Part shown: positions 15,812 to 25,440 of the stretch, one piece after another
Layout: each line of letters starts with the position of its first letter
Position numbering within the stretch: position 1 is the first letter of the stretch
Assembly: GCF_036345155.1 (NCBI RefSeq)
Contig: NZ_CP107772.1
Coordinates: 8,928,001 to 8,992,000 of the forward strand
Length of the DNA: 64,000 bases
Reading direction: 5' to 3'
Source of the DNA: Streptomyces sp. NBC_00582
GTDB taxonomy: Bacteria > Actinomycetota > Actinomycetes > Streptomycetales > Streptomycetaceae
Program-made: the position numbers and the translations under genes
The notes under the pieces: generated by a model
The model's database searches: none
What the model was told of the DNA's origin: nothing
Seen by the model: the letters and a program-made list of their open reading frames with translations, nothing else

Positions 15812-18265
15812 GTGGTGACTCCTGTAAACCCCCCACGTCTCGACGGCACTTCGCCACCGCCGCTCGCGGACCCGTGGCCGCGCCCCGCCGCGTCCCTCCC
15901 CGAGGGCGTGCGGCTGCGCGTGCTGCGTCTCGTATACGGCGACCCCCGTGCCGCCGCCGAACTCGCGGCGCGGCTCACCGACCGTCAGGCGGCCGGTCTG
16001 GACCCCCTGCCGACCGACCCGGCCGACCTCGCCCCCGGCCTGCTGCACGGATACCGCCGGGAGATCCGCGCCCTGCCCGACGACACCCGGCTGCTGCTGC
16101 TCCTCGCCGCCGCCGACCAGTACCCGGTCGCCACCCACGCCTTCCTGCGCGCCGTGGCCGCCGCCCGCCTCGACACCCGCCCGCTGGAGGCCGCCGAGAC
16201 CGCCGGGATCGCGTACGCCACGGCCGGCGGGGTCGGTTTCCGCGATGCCTGGACCCGGATCGCCGTCTACGAGACGGCCGCACCGGCCGACCGGCGCGAC
16301 GCCCACCGGCTGCTCGCCCGCGTCCTGCACGACGACACCGAACTGCCCCGCCGCTCCTGGCACCGGGGTGCGGGCGCGCTCGGCCCCAGCGGGCGGCTCG
16401 CGGCCGAGCTGACAGTCGCCGCCGACCGGGCCCGCCGGGCCGCCGACCCCGCCCTCGCCGCCGCCCTCACCGAACGCGCCGCCGCGCTGCGCACCGACCC
16501 CCGCGCACAGGCCCGCCTCCTCGCCCGCGCGGCGGCCGACGCCTGGAACTCCGGCGACGCCGACCGCGCCCGCACCCTCGCCGCCCGCACCCACACCGAC
16601 GCCCTCACCGGCATCCTCGCCCTACGCTCCGGCCAGGCGGGCGAGTCCTTCGACGCCCTCCTGGCCGGCGCCCTGCGAGCGGCTCCGGCCACCACCGCGC
16701 TCGGTCGCGGGGGGCCCGCCGGAGCCGACGCCACGTCCTCGCCCGAGCGTGCCGCCCCCACGGACGTCGGCGGGACCGCCCCGCCCGGGCGCGTGGGGCC
16801 GACGGGAGTCCCCGCCGCGACCTCGCCCGGTCTCGCGGGACCTGCGGGGGGCGATGTCAGGCCCTCGCCCGGGCTCGCCCCGCCTGTGCCTTCCGGCAGT
16901 CCTGAGCCCACGGGTTCCGGCCCCGCGCCCGGTCACCCCCGCCCCGCCGTCGCGCAACCGTCCCTCCCCTTCGCCCGGCATCTGCTGGCCCGTGCCACCG
17001 AGGCCGCCGTCTACACCGGTGATCTGCGGCGATGTAGGGAAGTGGTCGCCGTCGCGCGGCGGCTGGGTGTGGAGCCGCCGGGGGTGCTTCCCGCTCTCGC
17101 CGCCGCCGTCGACGGGCGATACGGGGACGCCCGGGACCTGCTGGAGGCGACCGCCGGCCGGTGCGGGCCGGGTGGCGACCCCACCGGGCTCCTGCACGCC
17201 GGAATCGCCGCCCTGATGCTCGGCGATCACACCCGCGCCGCCACCGCCACCGTCCGCGCGGCCGCCGCGGCGAGGGCCCGGGGCCTGACCGCGAGCGTCT
17301 CCCAGGCGATGGAGTTCCGCGCCTACGCCGACTTCTGGACCGGCCGCCCCCGCGCCGCCGAGGCCGCCGCGCTGGACGCCCTGCGCCAGTCGTACGCCAC
17401 CGGACAGGACAACGGCGCCTGCCATCTGCAGGCCGCCCTCGCGATGTTCGCCGCCCTCACCGGCGACGGCGAGCTGTGCCGGGAGCGGGCCGCGACAGCC
17501 CGCTCCTACGCCCTCGCGCACGGCCTCGGACTACCCGCCGCCCTCGCCCAGTGGGCGCTCGCCTTCCTCGACCTCGGCTCCGGACGCTACGGCGCCGCCG
17601 CGGCCCGGCTGCGCGCCCTCGCCGCCTTCGGCCCCGGCCACGGTCACCGCGCCGTCCGCCATCTCGCCACCCCGCACTACGTCGAGGCCGCCGTACGCGC
17701 CGGCGACACCCGCGTCGCCCGCGCCGCCCACGCCGACTACGACCGCTGGGCCCGCGCCGTCCGCAGCCCCGACGACCTCGCCCTCAGCGCCCGCTGCCGG
17801 GCCCTGCTCACCCCCGGCGCCGAGGCCCTCGACCACTACCGCACCGCCCTCGACCTGCACGCCGAGGGCACCCGCGCCTTCGAACGGGCCCGTACGGAAC
17901 TGCTGTTCGGCAGCGCCCTGCGGCGGCTGCGGCGCCGCGCGGAGGCCCGGGACCGGCTGCACAGCGCGCGCGAGGCCTTCGAGTCCTTCGGGGCGCCGCA
18001 CTGCGCGGAGGCGGCCCGTGCGGAATTGCGCGCCCTCGGGGCGCCGGCCGGTCCGGCCCGGGGCGCCGAGCCGCCGACCGGCCGGCTGACCGCCCAGCAG
18101 TTGTTGGTCGCGCGGATGGCCGCGGAGGGCGCCACGAACCGGGAGATCGCCGCGCGGCTCGCGCTCAGTCCGCGGACCATCGACCACCATCTGCGGGGGG
18201 TTTTCACGCGGCTCGGGATTCGGTCCCGGATCGAGCTGGTACGGCTGCTTTCGGAGGTCGAATGA
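15812..18265 (+). CDS. LuxR-family regulator of LAL type lacking the ATPase N-terminus (817 aa)
   Basis: The C-terminal LuxR HTH (about 755-810) reads [40 protein letters not shown]. The N-terminal part ([41 protein letters not shown]) resembles the second half of a LAL AAA domain, but no Walker A or B is present. A long TPR-like helical region (about 380-720) follows a Pro/Gly/Ala-rich low-complexity linker (about 295-380). The GTG at 15812 or 15815 has no good ribosome site. It is divergent from the secreted lipase, an arrangement that recalls LipR-lipase control in other Streptomyces (known for S. exfoliatus). Confidence 0.83.
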   Translation: MVTPVNPPRLDGTSPPPLADPWPRPAASLPEGVRLRVLRLVYGDPRAAAELAARLTDRQAAGLDPLPTDPADLAPGLLHGYRREIRALPDDTRLLLLLAAADQYPVATHAFLRAVAAARLDTRPLEAAETAGIAYATAGGVGFRDAWTRIAVYETAAPADRRDAHRLLARVLHDDTELPRRSWHRGAGALGPSGRLAAELTVAADRARRAADPALAAALTERAAALRTDPRAQARLLARAAADAWNSGDADRARTLAARTHTDALTGILALRSGQAGESFDALLAGALRAAPATTALGRGGPAGADATSSPERAAPTDVGGTAPPGRVGPTGVPAATSPGLAGPAGGDVRPSPGLAPPVPSGSPEPTGSGPAPGHPRPAVAQPSLPFARHLLARATEAAVYTGDLRRCREVVAVARRLGVEPPGVLPALAAAVDGRYGDARDLLEATAGRCGPGGDPTGLLHAGIAALMLGDHTRAATATVRAAAAARARGLTASVSQAMEFRAYADFWTGRPRAAEAAALDALRQSYATGQDNGACHLQAALAMFAALTGDGELCRERAATARSYALAHGLGLPAALAQWALAFLDLGSGRYGAAAARLRALAAFGPGHGHRAVRHLATPHYVEAAVRAGDTRVARAAHADYDRWARAVRSPDDLALSARCRALLTPGAEALDHYRTALDLHAEGTRAFERARTELLFGSALRRLRRRAEARDRLHSAREAFESFGAPHCAEAARAELRALGAPAGPARGAEPPTGRLTAQQLLVARMAAEGATNREIAARLALSPRTIDHHLRGVFTRLGIRSRIELVRLLSEVE

Positions 18266-18267
18266 GT

Positions 18268-18350
18268 GTGCGGCTGGGTGGGGGGCGCTGGTCGCGTCCA
18301 CGCGCGGAGCCGCATATCGACACAGCCCCGCGCCACACAGCCCCGCGCCG
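18268..18350. repeat. Streptomyces intergenic repeat (copy 1)
   Basis: A GC-rich segment with GCGCGGAGCCGCATATCGACACAG-like sequence and a duplicated CACAGCCCCGCGC unit, between the convergent LuxR and bioD genes. The same sequence family, partly inverted, recurs at 52327-52410. Such elements are very common between Streptomyces genes. It may act as a terminator. Confidence 0.6.
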
Positions 18351-18352
18351 CT

Positions 18353-19081
18353 TCAGGGAGTTGCCGTTGCCCTCTCCCGGAAAGCCGACGCCTCCCACCT
18401 GCCGTCCAGGCGTGGGGCCAGCCAGCCCGGTGCCGCCGCGCGGAAGCCGGTGGGCGACAGTGCGCCCACGCCCATCGGCAGGGCGCCCAGCAGTGGTGCC
18501 CCGGCCACCTCCGGCAGGTCCGTGACGTTGCAGCGCATCGCCAGGTCCGGGGAGTCGGGCCAGCCGCCGATCACCACGCCCAGGAGTTCCACGCCCCGGG
18601 TGCGCAGTTCGCGGGCCGTCAGTTCCGTCGTGTTCAGGGTGCCCAGGCCCGCCGAGGCCACCACCAGGACCGGCGCCCGCAGCGTCTGGGCCACGTCGGC
18701 CAGCGTGCCGCCCGCCTCGTCGAACCGGACGAGCAGTCCGCCCGCCCCCTCGACGAGCACCAGGTCGTGCTCCGTGGCCAGCTTCTGGGCCGCCTCGACG
18801 ACGTCGTACGGCCGTACCGGGGGCAGCCCCGCCCGCCGCGCCGCCGTCGCCGGGGCGAGCGGCTCGGGATAGCGGGCGCACTCGGCCGTCGTGACCGGTC
18901 CCGCGAGCCGCGCGATCTCCTCGGCGTCCCCGGGCTCGTCCGGCCGTACACCGGTCTGCGCGGCCTTCAGGACGGCGACCGTACGGCCCACCGCGAGCGC
19001 GGACGCGGCGACGGCCGCCGTGGTGACGGTCTTGCCGACCTCCGTGCCCGTGCCCGTGATCACCAGGATCGGCATGTTCAT
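18353..19081 (-). CDS. bioD: Dethiobiotin synthetase
   Basis: It forms dethiobiotin from 7,8-diaminopelargonate, CO2 and ATP. The P-loop [10 protein letters not shown] is at about residues 9-18, with KAAQTGV after strand 2, the [10 protein letters not shown] motif near 110, and [14 protein letters not shown] and [10 protein letters not shown] carrying the nucleotide-binding helix and loop. The length of 242 aa is usual. The start at 19081 gives an ATGA overlap with bioA; a second ATG is 6 bp downstream. It is last in the bioBAD operon. Confidence 0.95.
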   Translation of the reverse strand: MNMPILVITGTGTEVGKTVTTAAVAASALAVGRTVAVLKAAQTGVRPDEPGDAEEIARLAGPVTTAECARYPEPLAPATAARRAGLPPVRPYDVVEAAQKLATEHDLVLVEGAGGLLVRFDEAGGTLADVAQTLRAPVLVVASAGLGTLNTTELTARELRTRGVELLGVVIGGWPDSPDLAMRCNVTDLPEVAGAPLLGALPMGVGALSPTGFRAAAPGWLAPRLDGRWEASAFRERATATP

Positions 19082-20367
19082 CCCTCCCGCGCCGCGGCGC
19101 ACACCGCGCGCGCGATCCGTGCCACGTCCGTGTCCCCGGTGACGTACGGCGGCATCGTGTAGACCAGGTCGCGGAACGGCCGCAGCCAGACGCCCTCCCG
19201 CACGGCCGCCGCGGTGGCCGCCTTCATGTCCACCGGATGGTCCAGTTGGACGACTCCGACGGCGCCCAGGACTCGTACCTCCCGGACCCCGGGGAGGCCG
19301 GCGGCCTCCGCCAGCCCGTCCCGCAGCCCCGTCTCGATCCGTTTGACCTCCGCGAGCCAGTCCTGACCGAGCAGCAGCCCGATCGAGGCGCAGGCGACGG
19401 ACGCGGCGAGGGGATTGCCCATGAACGTCGGGCCGTGGGCCAGGACCGGCACCTCGCCCCGCGAGATCCCGTCGGCCACCCGGGAGGTGCACAGCGTCGC
19501 CGCCATGGTCAGATAACCGCCGGTCAGCGCCTTGCCGACGCACATCACATCCGGCGTCACCGCCGCGTGCTCCGCCGCGAACAGCGCACCCGTGCGCCCG
19601 AACCCGGTCGCGATCTCGTCGAACACCAGCAGCACGTCGTGCGCGTCGCACGCCTCGCGCAGCACCCGCAGATACGCGGGGGAGTGGAAGCGCATCCCGC
19701 CCGCGCCCTGCACCACCGGCTCCACGATCACCGCGGCCAGTTCGTCCGCGTGTTCTTCGATCGCGGCGCGCAGCCGATCGGCGTACGTCTCCTCGTACTC
19801 GGCCGGTGGCGGGTCCACGAAGACCTGACGGGGCAGCACCCCGGTCCACAGGTCGTGCATGCCGCCCTCGGGGTCGCACACCGACATCGGCTGCCAGGTG
19901 TCACCGTGGTAGCCGCCGCGCCAGGTCAGCAGGCGCTGCTTCCCACCCCGGCCGAGCGAACGCCAGTACTGAAGGCACATCTTCACGGCGACCTCGACCG
20001 ACACCGAACCGGAGTCGGCGAGGAAGACGTGCTCGAGGCCGTCGGGAGACATGTCGACAAGGAGCTTCGCCAGCCGGACGGCGGGCTCGTGCGTGAGCCC
20101 GCCGAACATGACGTGGCTCATCCGGCCGAGCTGCTCGCGCGCGGCCTCGTTGAGCACCGGGTGGTTGTAGCCGTGGATCGCCGACCACCAGGACGACATG
20201 CCGTCGACCAGCTCGCCCGAGCCGTCCGCGAGGCGCAGCCGCACCCCGCTCGCCGACTCCACGACGAGCGGGTCCACCCGGCCGGGCATCGGACCGTACG
20301 GGTGCCAGACGTGCCGCCGGTCCAGTTCCAGCAGCTCGGCGACGGGCAGTGCGGGCAGCTCAGGCAT
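19078..20367 (-). CDS. bioA: Adenosylmethionine-8-amino-7-oxononanoate aminotransferase
   Basis: A PLP enzyme that converts KAPA to DAPA using SAM as amino donor. HVWHPYGPM (residues 18-26) and the [13 protein letters not shown] block are BioA hallmarks. [15 protein letters not shown] carries the PLP-ring Asp, and [15 protein letters not shown] the Schiff-base Lys. The C-terminal [15 protein letters not shown] is also typical. The ATG at 20367 lies inside the end of bioB (8-bp overlap), so translation is coupled. Length 429 aa. Confidence 0.96.
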   Translation of the reverse strand: MPELPALPVAELLELDRRHVWHPYGPMPGRVDPLVVESASGVRLRLADGSGELVDGMSSWWSAIHGYNHPVLNEAAREQLGRMSHVMFGGLTHEPAVRLAKLLVDMSPDGLEHVFLADSGSVSVEVAVKMCLQYWRSLGRGGKQRLLTWRGGYHGDTWQPMSVCDPEGGMHDLWTGVLPRQVFVDPPPAEYEETYADRLRAAIEEHADELAAVIVEPVVQGAGGMRFHSPAYLRVLREACDAHDVLLVFDEIATGFGRTGALFAAEHAAVTPDVMCVGKALTGGYLTMAATLCTSRVADGISRGEVPVLAHGPTFMGNPLAASVACASIGLLLGQDWLAEVKRIETGLRDGLAEAAGLPGVREVRVLGAVGVVQLDHPVDMKAATAAAVREGVWLRPFRDLVYTMPPYVTGDTDVARIARAVCAAAREG

Positions 20368-21571
20368 TGGGCGCGAGGTCGGTACCGGCGCCACGACGGC
20401 GTACGGCGACCAGGTCCGTACGGGGCTCACCGGCCGGGGCGGCGGCAGCGGCCGTACCGCACACCGAGCCCCCCTCGTGCGCACCGCAGCCGGAGCCGCA
20501 GCCCGCGTCCGCGTGCGAACCGCAGCCCGCCTCGGCGTGCGACCCGCACCCGCCCGCGCCCGCCGTCGCCCGGTGCTCCGGGAGGGTGATCTCGCCCGCG
20601 CCCTCCACCTCGAAGCCCGCGTCCGCGATCATCTCCAGGTCGGCCTTGCCGGCCTGGCCCTCCGTGGTGAGGTAGTCACCGAGGAAGATCGAGTTGGCCA
20701 GGTGCAGCGCGAGGGGCTGCATCGTACGGAGATGGACCTCGCGGCCGCCGGCGATGCGGACCTCGACGTCGGGGCAGACGAACCGGACCATCGCCAGGAT
20801 CCGCAGACAGCGCTGCGGGGTGAGGTTCCACTCCTTGCCCAGCGGGGTGCCCTCGACCGGGATGAGGAAGTTGACCGGCACCGAGTCGGGGTCCAGCTCG
20901 CGCAGCGAGAAGACCACGTCCACGAGGTCCTCGTCGCTCTCGCCCATGCCGGCGATCAGACCGGAGCAGGCCGACAGCCCCGCCGCGTGCGCCTTGGAGA
21001 CGGTGTCCACCCGGTCGGCGTACGTGTGGGTGGTCGTGATGTCCCCGTACGTCGCCTCGGAGGTGTTGAGGTTGTGGTTGTAGGCGTCCGCGCCCGCCTC
21101 GCGCAGCCGCTCGGCCTGGCCGTCGGAGAGCAGTCCCAGGCAGGCGCACACCTCGACGCCCTCGTTCTGGTCCTTGATCGCCTTGATGGTCTCGGAGACC
21201 CGGTCCACGTCCCGGTCGGTCGGACCGCGCCCGGACGCCACCAGGCAGACCCGCTTGGCCCCGCCCGCGAGCCCGGCCGCCGCGGCCCGGGACGCCTCGT
21301 CGGGCTTGAGCCAGGTGTACTTCAGGATGCCGGTCGTGGAGCCGAGCCGCTGGGAGCAGTACGAGCAGTCCTCGGGGCACAGGCCCGACTTGAGGTTGAC
21401 GAGGTAGTTGAGTTTCACCCGCCGGCCGAACCAGTGCCGGCGCACCTTCCCGGCCGCGGCCACCACGTCCAGCACGTCGTCGTCGGAAGTGGCGAGGACG
21501 GCGAGCGCCTCCTCGCGGGTCGGCAGCTCGCGCCGAAGCCCCTTGTCCACCAGCGTGTTCAGCAGGTCCAT
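20360..21571 (-). CDS. bioB: Biotin synthase with a Cys/His-rich C-terminal extension (403 aa)
   Basis: A radical-SAM enzyme that inserts sulfur into dethiobiotin. The CPEDCSYC motif that binds the 4Fe-4S cluster is at about residues 64-71. [36 protein letters not shown] and [18 protein letters not shown] supply SAM, dethiobiotin and 2Fe-2S ligands. After the normal end of the fold (ITLPEHRA, about residue 345) comes a repeated Cys/His/Gly tail, with units such as [16 protein letters not shown] and [11 protein letters not shown], then a basic end. The tail adds about 55 residues and looks metal-binding. It is first in bioBAD. Confidence 0.95.
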   Translation of the reverse strand: MDLLNTLVDKGLRRELPTREEALAVLATSDDDVLDVVAAAGKVRRHWFGRRVKLNYLVNLKSGLCPEDCSYCSQRLGSTTGILKYTWLKPDEASRAAAAGLAGGAKRVCLVASGRGPTDRDVDRVSETIKAIKDQNEGVEVCACLGLLSDGQAERLREAGADAYNHNLNTSEATYGDITTTHTYADRVDTVSKAHAAGLSACSGLIAGMGESDEDLVDVVFSLRELDPDSVPVNFLIPVEGTPLGKEWNLTPQRCLRILAMVRFVCPDVEVRIAGGREVHLRTMQPLALHLANSIFLGDYLTTEGQAGKADLEMIADAGFEVEGAGEITLPEHRATAGAGGCGSHAEAGCGSHADAGCGSGCGAHEGGSVCGTAAAAAPAGEPRTDLVAVRRRGAGTDLAPNA

Positions 21572-21640
21572 GAGAGCCGATCCTGTCCTACGGACCCGCC
21601 CCGGGCCAAGGTAGGGATCACACAACACACCCGGTTCGAC

Positions 21641-21658
21641 GTGTGGGTATTGCCACAC
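21641..21658. promoter_or_regulatory. Inverted repeat in the bioB/bioF intergenic region
   Basis: GTGTGG-GTATTG-CCACAC has perfect 6-bp arms in the 148-bp gap between the divergent bioB and bioF genes. A likely -10 for bioF (TAGGGT, 21681-21686) lies 22 bp to the right, and TACCTT (21613-21608, minus) may be the bioB -10. Candidate operator for a biotin-responsive repressor; no such gene is adjacent. Confidence 0.45.
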
Positions 21659-21719
21659 CGTGGGTAGCGGTCCGTGACGCTAGGGTCTGTCCGCTACCTA
21701 CAAAAGCCCCGGAGGAGCC

Positions 21720-22847
21720 ATGGCGTTCGGCTGGATCGACGAACAGGCGCGGGCGCGCCGACGGGCCGGACTCGTACGGACGCTGCGGCCCCGTCCGGCC
21801 GACTCCCCGCTGCTCGATCTCGCGAGCAACGACTACCTGGGCCTGTCGCGCCATCCGGAGGTCAAGGAGGGCGCCGCGACGGCCGCGCGGACCTGGGGCG
21901 GCGGGTCGACCGGCTCCCGGCTGGTCACCGGCACCACCGAACTGCACACCGAGCTGGAGCGGGAGCTGGCCGGGTTCTGCGGGTTCGAGGCGGCGCTCGT
22001 CTTCTCCTCCGGGTACGCGGCGAACCTCGCCGCGGTCACCGCGCTGGCCCCGCACGGCTCGCTGATCGTCTCCGACGCGGGCAACCACGCCTCGCTCATC
22101 GACGGCTGCCGGCTGGCCCGGGGGACCACCCAGGTCGTGGCGCACGCGGACCCGGAGGCCGTCCGCAAGGCGCTCGGCACCCACGACGGTCCCGCGGTGG
22201 CCGTCTCCGACACGGTCTTCTCCGTCGACGGCGACGCCGCCCCGCTGGCCGCCCTCGCGGCCGTCTGCCGGGAGCACGGTGCCGGGCTGGTGGTGGACGA
22301 CGCCCACGGCCTCGGCGTGCTCGGCGACGGCGGCCGGGGTTCCGCGTACGCGGCGGGGCTGGCCGGCGCCGAGGACGTCGTCGTCACGGTGACGCTGTCG
22401 AAGTCCCTCGGCAGCCAGGGCGGGGCCGTACTGGGGCCCGCGCGGGTGATCGACCACCTGGTCAACGCGGCCCGAACCTTCATCTTCGACACGGGCCTCG
22501 CCCCCGCGGCGGCGGGCGCGGCCCTCGCGGCGCTCCGGCTGCTGCGCCGCGAGCCCGGGCGGGCGGCACGCGCGCGTGCGGTGGCGACCGAACTGCACGA
22601 CCGGCTGACGGCCGCGGGCCTGGAGGCGGTGCCTCCGGACGCCGCGGTCGTCTCCGTGCGTGCGCCGTCCCCGGAGGAGGCCGTGCAGTGGGCGGCGGAC
22701 TGCCGGTCGGCGGGCCTCGCCGTGGGCTGTTTCCGTCCTCCCTCCGTGCCCGACGGCATCTCACGTCTGAGGCTGACCGCCCGCGCCGACCTCTCCGGGG
22801 CCGAGCTGGATCGCGCTGTACGGGTCATCGGGGAGACACGACCATGA
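21720..22847 (+). CDS. bioF: 8-amino-7-oxononanoate synthase
   Basis: A PLP alpha-oxoamine synthase that condenses pimeloyl-thioester with L-alanine. DLASNDYLGLSRHPEV (about 31-46) is the family start signature. GSTGSRLVTGTTELH, VVDDAHGLGVLGDGGRG (PLP-ring Asp and His) and VTLSKSLGSQGGAVLG (Schiff-base Lys) follow. The length of 375 aa is normal, with a strong ribosome site GGAGGAGCC before ATG 21720. It is divergent from bioBAD. No bioC or bioH is present here, so the pimeloyl precursor is made elsewhere. Confidence 0.95.
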   Translation: MAFGWIDEQARARRRAGLVRTLRPRPADSPLLDLASNDYLGLSRHPEVKEGAATAARTWGGGSTGSRLVTGTTELHTELERELAGFCGFEAALVFSSGYAANLAAVTALAPHGSLIVSDAGNHASLIDGCRLARGTTQVVAHADPEAVRKALGTHDGPAVAVSDTVFSVDGDAAPLAALAAVCREHGAGLVVDDAHGLGVLGDGGRGSAYAAGLAGAEDVVVTVTLSKSLGSQGGAVLGPARVIDHLVNAARTFIFDTGLAPAAAGAALAALRLLRREPGRAARARAVATELHDRLTAAGLEAVPPDAAVVSVRAPSPEEAVQWAADCRSAGLAVGCFRPPSVPDGISRLRLTARADLSGAELDRAVRVIGETRP

Positions 22848-22895
22848 GTCGGCGTGACACGGCCGTGGGTCGCCCCTGCTGACGGATGACGGTGA

Positions 22896-23141
22896 TCAGC
22901 GGAACGCGGCGGTGAAACCCGACCAGCTCTCGGGGGAGAAGAGCAGGGCGGGGCCCTCCGGGTCCTTGGAGTCGCGTACGGCGAGCAGCCCGGCGTGGGG
23001 CCCGAGGGCCGGCCGGGCCGTTTCCACGCAGTTGTTCGCTCCGGTGCTGTGGCTGCTGCGCAGCCACCGCACCTGGGGCAGGGCGTGGGGATCGGTGCTG
23101 CGAGGTACGGTCCGAGGTACGTTCCGAGGCAGAGCAGTCAT
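22896..23141 (-). CDS. DUF397 small regulatory-partner protein (81 aa)
   Basis: The core VRWLRSSHSTGANNCVETA (residues 24-42), then LLAVRDSKDPEGPALLFSPESWSGF (52-76), is the DUF397 signature (W..S..S...NCVEVA ... VRDSK.P.G..L.F....W..F). These small proteins are almost always encoded next to an XRE regulator of the Scr1/WhiJ type, as here, 9 bp after the stop of the XRE gene. They are thought to act as partner or antitoxin-like ligands. The first about 20 residues are a basic, variable arm; a later start is possible. Confidence 0.87.
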   Translation of the reverse strand: MTALPRNVPRTVPRSTDPHALPQVRWLRSSHSTGANNCVETARPALGPHAGLLAVRDSKDPEGPALLFSPESWSGFTAAFR

Positions 23142-23150
23142 GGTGCCTCC

Positions 23151-24011
23151 CTACGCGCCGTCAGCTATCGCGGCGATGTATTCCAGTGATTCCCCGGGCG
23201 AAAGGGCATGTGCCCGAAGGGCGTTGAAGGCCTCGGTGTAGGCCTCGAGGTCTTCTTTCCGTTCGAGATAGAGGCTACTCGTCAAGTGGTCGAGAACAAC
23301 CACATCCAAATCAGGAGCGCTCGAAAATGAGAAGATAACGAAAGGCCCGGTGACGCCGATATGGGCACCGGCCGCGAACGGCAGGACCTGCAGCCGCACT
23401 TGGGGCAGTCGCGCCGCCTCCATCAGCCGGGCGAGCTGGTGCTCCATGACCTCGGGGCCGCCCACCTCCCGCCGCAGCACCGCCTCGTCCAGCACCGCGC
23501 TCAGCCTGAGCGGCGGCTGCCGGCGCAGCACGTCCTGGCGGGCGATCCGCACCTCCACCAGCGTGTCGAGCTGGTCGTCGCCGGCCCCCTCCACCGCCGC
23601 CCGGGTCACCGCGCGCGCGTACGCGGCCGTCTGGAGCAGCCCCGGCACCACGGTCGTCTCCAGCGTGCGCATCGCGCCGGCCTGCGACTCCAGGCTGATG
23701 AAGTCCCGGTAGGCGGCCGGCAGGACCCCGCGGTAGGCGTGCCACCAGTGGTCCCGGCCGCCGCTCTCCTCGGAGCCGGCCAACGCCGTCATGAGGTCCC
23801 GCAGTTGCGGGTCGGTCACACCGTAGGCGTCGAGCAGTAACCGCACATCGGCCGGTTTCGTGCCACTGGTGCCGGTCTCGATCCGGCTCACCTTGGACTG
23901 GTGCCAGCCGACGAGCCGGGCCGCCTCACCGCTCGTGAGTCCCGCCCGCGCGCGCAGACTGCGCAGTTCGGCGCCCAGCTTCCGGCGGCGCACCGCGGGA
24001 CCGTGCTGCAT
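23151..24011 (-). CDS. XRE family regulator, WhiJ/Scr1-like, with a TTA codon (286 aa)
   Basis: The N-terminal HTH (residues 9-65) reads LGAELRSLRARAGLTSGEAARLVGWHQSKVSRIETG. A DUF5753 ligand-binding domain (about 90-275) follows, with VVPGLLQTAAYARAV and VRIARQDVLRRQPPLRLSAVLDEAVLRR. Residue 58 is Leu encoded by TTA (23838-23840), so expression should depend on bldA. The region 23280-23340 is notably A+T-rich. With the DUF397 gene after it and a HATPase divergent from it, the locus matches the WhiJ/AbaA-type developmental modules of Streptomyces. Confidence 0.88.
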   Translation of the reverse strand: MQHGPAVRRRKLGAELRSLRARAGLTSGEAARLVGWHQSKVSRIETGTSGTKPADVRLLLDAYGVTDPQLRDLMTALAGSEESGGRDHWWHAYRGVLPAAYRDFISLESQAGAMRTLETTVVPGLLQTAAYARAVTRAAVEGAGDDQLDTLVEVRIARQDVLRRQPPLRLSAVLDEAVLRREVGGPEVMEHQLARLMEAARLPQVRLQVLPFAAGAHIGVTGPFVIFSFSSAPDLDVVVLDHLTSSLYLERKEDLEAYTEAFNALRAHALSPGESLEYIAAIADGA

Positions 24012-24082
24012 GGGCTCCTCCTTACTCCTTATGGGCCGTCCGAAAACGCTCTGCCGTGGCAGAGTTCACCGCATTGAGCGAC

Positions 24083-24098
24083 AGATATATGCATATCT
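24083..24098. promoter_or_regulatory. AT-rich palindrome between the XRE and HATPase genes
   Basis: AGATAT-ATGC-ATATCT has perfect 6-bp arms, in an AT-rich island between the divergent XRE (24011) and HATPase (24225) genes. It stands out strongly in a 72% G+C background. Likely operator for the XRE regulator. Confidence 0.6.
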
Positions 24099-24224
24099 TG
24101 GTGGATCGACACCCGTGACGGGCGTGCTGATGGCAGTCTGGCGAAGAAGCACCGGTCCGGGACCGTACTCGAACCATCCGCAGCGTGTCGGACTCCGGTC
24201 CCGTGGGAAAGGGACGAGGTCGTC

Positions 24225-24707
24225 ATGGCAGACCATCTGGAAGCATCCGTCACTCTGCCGAGCGATCCCGCCTCGGTCTCCACGGCCCGCCGCTTCGTGG
24301 CCGACGCACTCGGCGAGTGGGGCCTGCCGGCGGACACGGAGGCGGCCGACACCATCCTGCTGATCGTCTCCGAACTCGCGACCAACGCCGTGCAGCACAC
24401 CTTCGGACAGTCCCCCACCTTCACGGTGGGGCTGGTGCTCGACCGGGACGAGCGGCTGCGCATCGGCGTGACCGACAGCCACCCGCGCTTCCCGAAACGA
24501 CTGCCGGCCGCCGTCCAGCAGGACAACGGCCGAGGCATGGTGATCATTCGCTGGCTGACCGCCGAGCGCGGCGGCAGGCTCGGAGTCCGCCCCACACGGG
24601 AGGGCGGCAAGACGGTCACGGTCGAGCTGCCGTGGTCCGTCCCGACGGCGGAGCCGGTGGCGGGCGCCGCGGCGACCGTGCCGCCGGGCGAGCTCCCGGG
24701 GCGGTGA
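24225..24707 (+). CDS. RsbW-like ATP-binding protein (HATPase_c, 160 aa)
   Basis: A GHKL-fold kinase of the anti-sigma-factor type. The N-box is LLIVSELATNAVQHTF (about 45-60), the G1 box is LRIGVTDSHPRFP (about 80-92) and the G2 box is DNGRGMVIIRWL (about 105-116). It has no other domain. In Streptomyces such proteins accompany XRE-DUF397 pairs and may bind or phosphorylate anti-anti-sigma partners. The ATG at 24225 follows a GGGACGAGG ribosome site. It is divergent from the XRE gene and shares the palindromic control region. Confidence 0.88.
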   Translation: MADHLEASVTLPSDPASVSTARRFVADALGEWGLPADTEAADTILLIVSELATNAVQHTFGQSPTFTVGLVLDRDERLRIGVTDSHPRFPKRLPAAVQQDNGRGMVIIRWLTAERGGRLGVRPTREGGKTVTVELPWSVPTAEPVAGAAATVPPGELPGR

Positions 24708-24756
24708 GGACGCGTCAGGGACGCCACCACCACCCCGGGAAGCGGTGCCCGGGCGC

Positions 24757-25230
24757 CTAGCGGACCCGGCCGTACCAGACGCTCTTGGTCCAGATCTTCT
24801 CCAGCTTGACCCAGCTGCCGGTCTTCGGCGAGTGCCAGATCTTGCCGTGCCCGGCGTAGATCCCCACGTGGTACACGTTCGACCCCGAGTGGAAGAACAC
24901 CAGGTCGCCGGCCTTACGGCTGGAGGCGGAGATGTGGCGGGTCTTGTTGTACTGCTGCGCCGCCGTGCGCGGCAGGGTCTTGCCCGCCTTCTTGAACGAG
25001 TACATCGTCAGACCCGAGCAGTCGAACCTCTTCGGTCCGGCGGCCCCGTACTTGTACGGTGCACCCTTCTTGGACGCGGCGACCTGGAGCGCCTTCGCAG
25101 CCGGCGTGGCGGCCGCGGCGTCGGCGGCGACGCCCGGGATCACGATCGAGCCGCCCACGGCGGCGATGGCGAACGCGGAGGCCGTACCGGCCCGGGCCAT
25201 GAGCGACGGGACACGATTGAGCGCAGTCAT
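24757..25230 (-). CDS. NlpC/P60 family secreted peptidoglycan hydrolase (157 aa)
   Basis: A signal-type N-terminus (residues 1-42, with a hydrophobic ASAFAIAAVGGSIVIPG core) is followed directly by an NlpC/P60 domain. FDCSGLTMYSF carries the catalytic Cys, SNVYHVGIYAGHGKIWH the catalytic His and the third polar residue. It probably cleaves D-Glu-to-diaminopimelate bonds in stem peptides. There is no SH3 or LysM anchor. The ATG at 25230 is chosen because the frame upstream is occupied by a conserved riboswitch, which is inferred to control it. Confidence 0.9.
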   Translation of the reverse strand: MTALNRVPSLMARAGTASAFAIAAVGGSIVIPGVAADAAAATPAAKALQVAASKKGAPYKYGAAGPKRFDCSGLTMYSFKKAGKTLPRTAAQQYNKTRHISASSRKAGDLVFFHSGSNVYHVGIYAGHGKIWHSPKTGSWVKLEKIWTKSVWYGRVR

Positions 25231-25244
25231 GCGCAACCCTTCGT

Positions 25245-25440
25245 CAACCGCCTGTGAAGGATGACCTGTCGGATTCGGGCTGACAAAGGTGCCCGGCCGC
25301 TCGCGCGGCTTCACCCCAAGGGCTGCTCGACCCGGTCATGGTGTGACCGTGCCGGCGACCCGTCGTGCTTGGGTCCTCCACTCCTGCCGATGCACTCCTG
25401 TCGACGGGTCAATCCGGGCAGCGGCAGGACTCGGCGTCCG
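25245..25440 (-). promoter_or_regulatory. ydaO/yuaA-type (c-di-AMP) riboswitch
   Basis: On the minus strand the leader holds the conserved ydaO blocks: CTTGGGGTGAA (25320-25310), AGCCCGAATCCGACAGGTCA (25281-25262), then CACAGGCGG. The upstream half carries GCAGGAGTGGAGGACCC (25387-25371). This pattern sits before many actinobacterial cell-wall hydrolase genes, and c-di-AMP normally turns expression off. Boundaries are approximate because I could not fold it. Confidence 0.8.
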
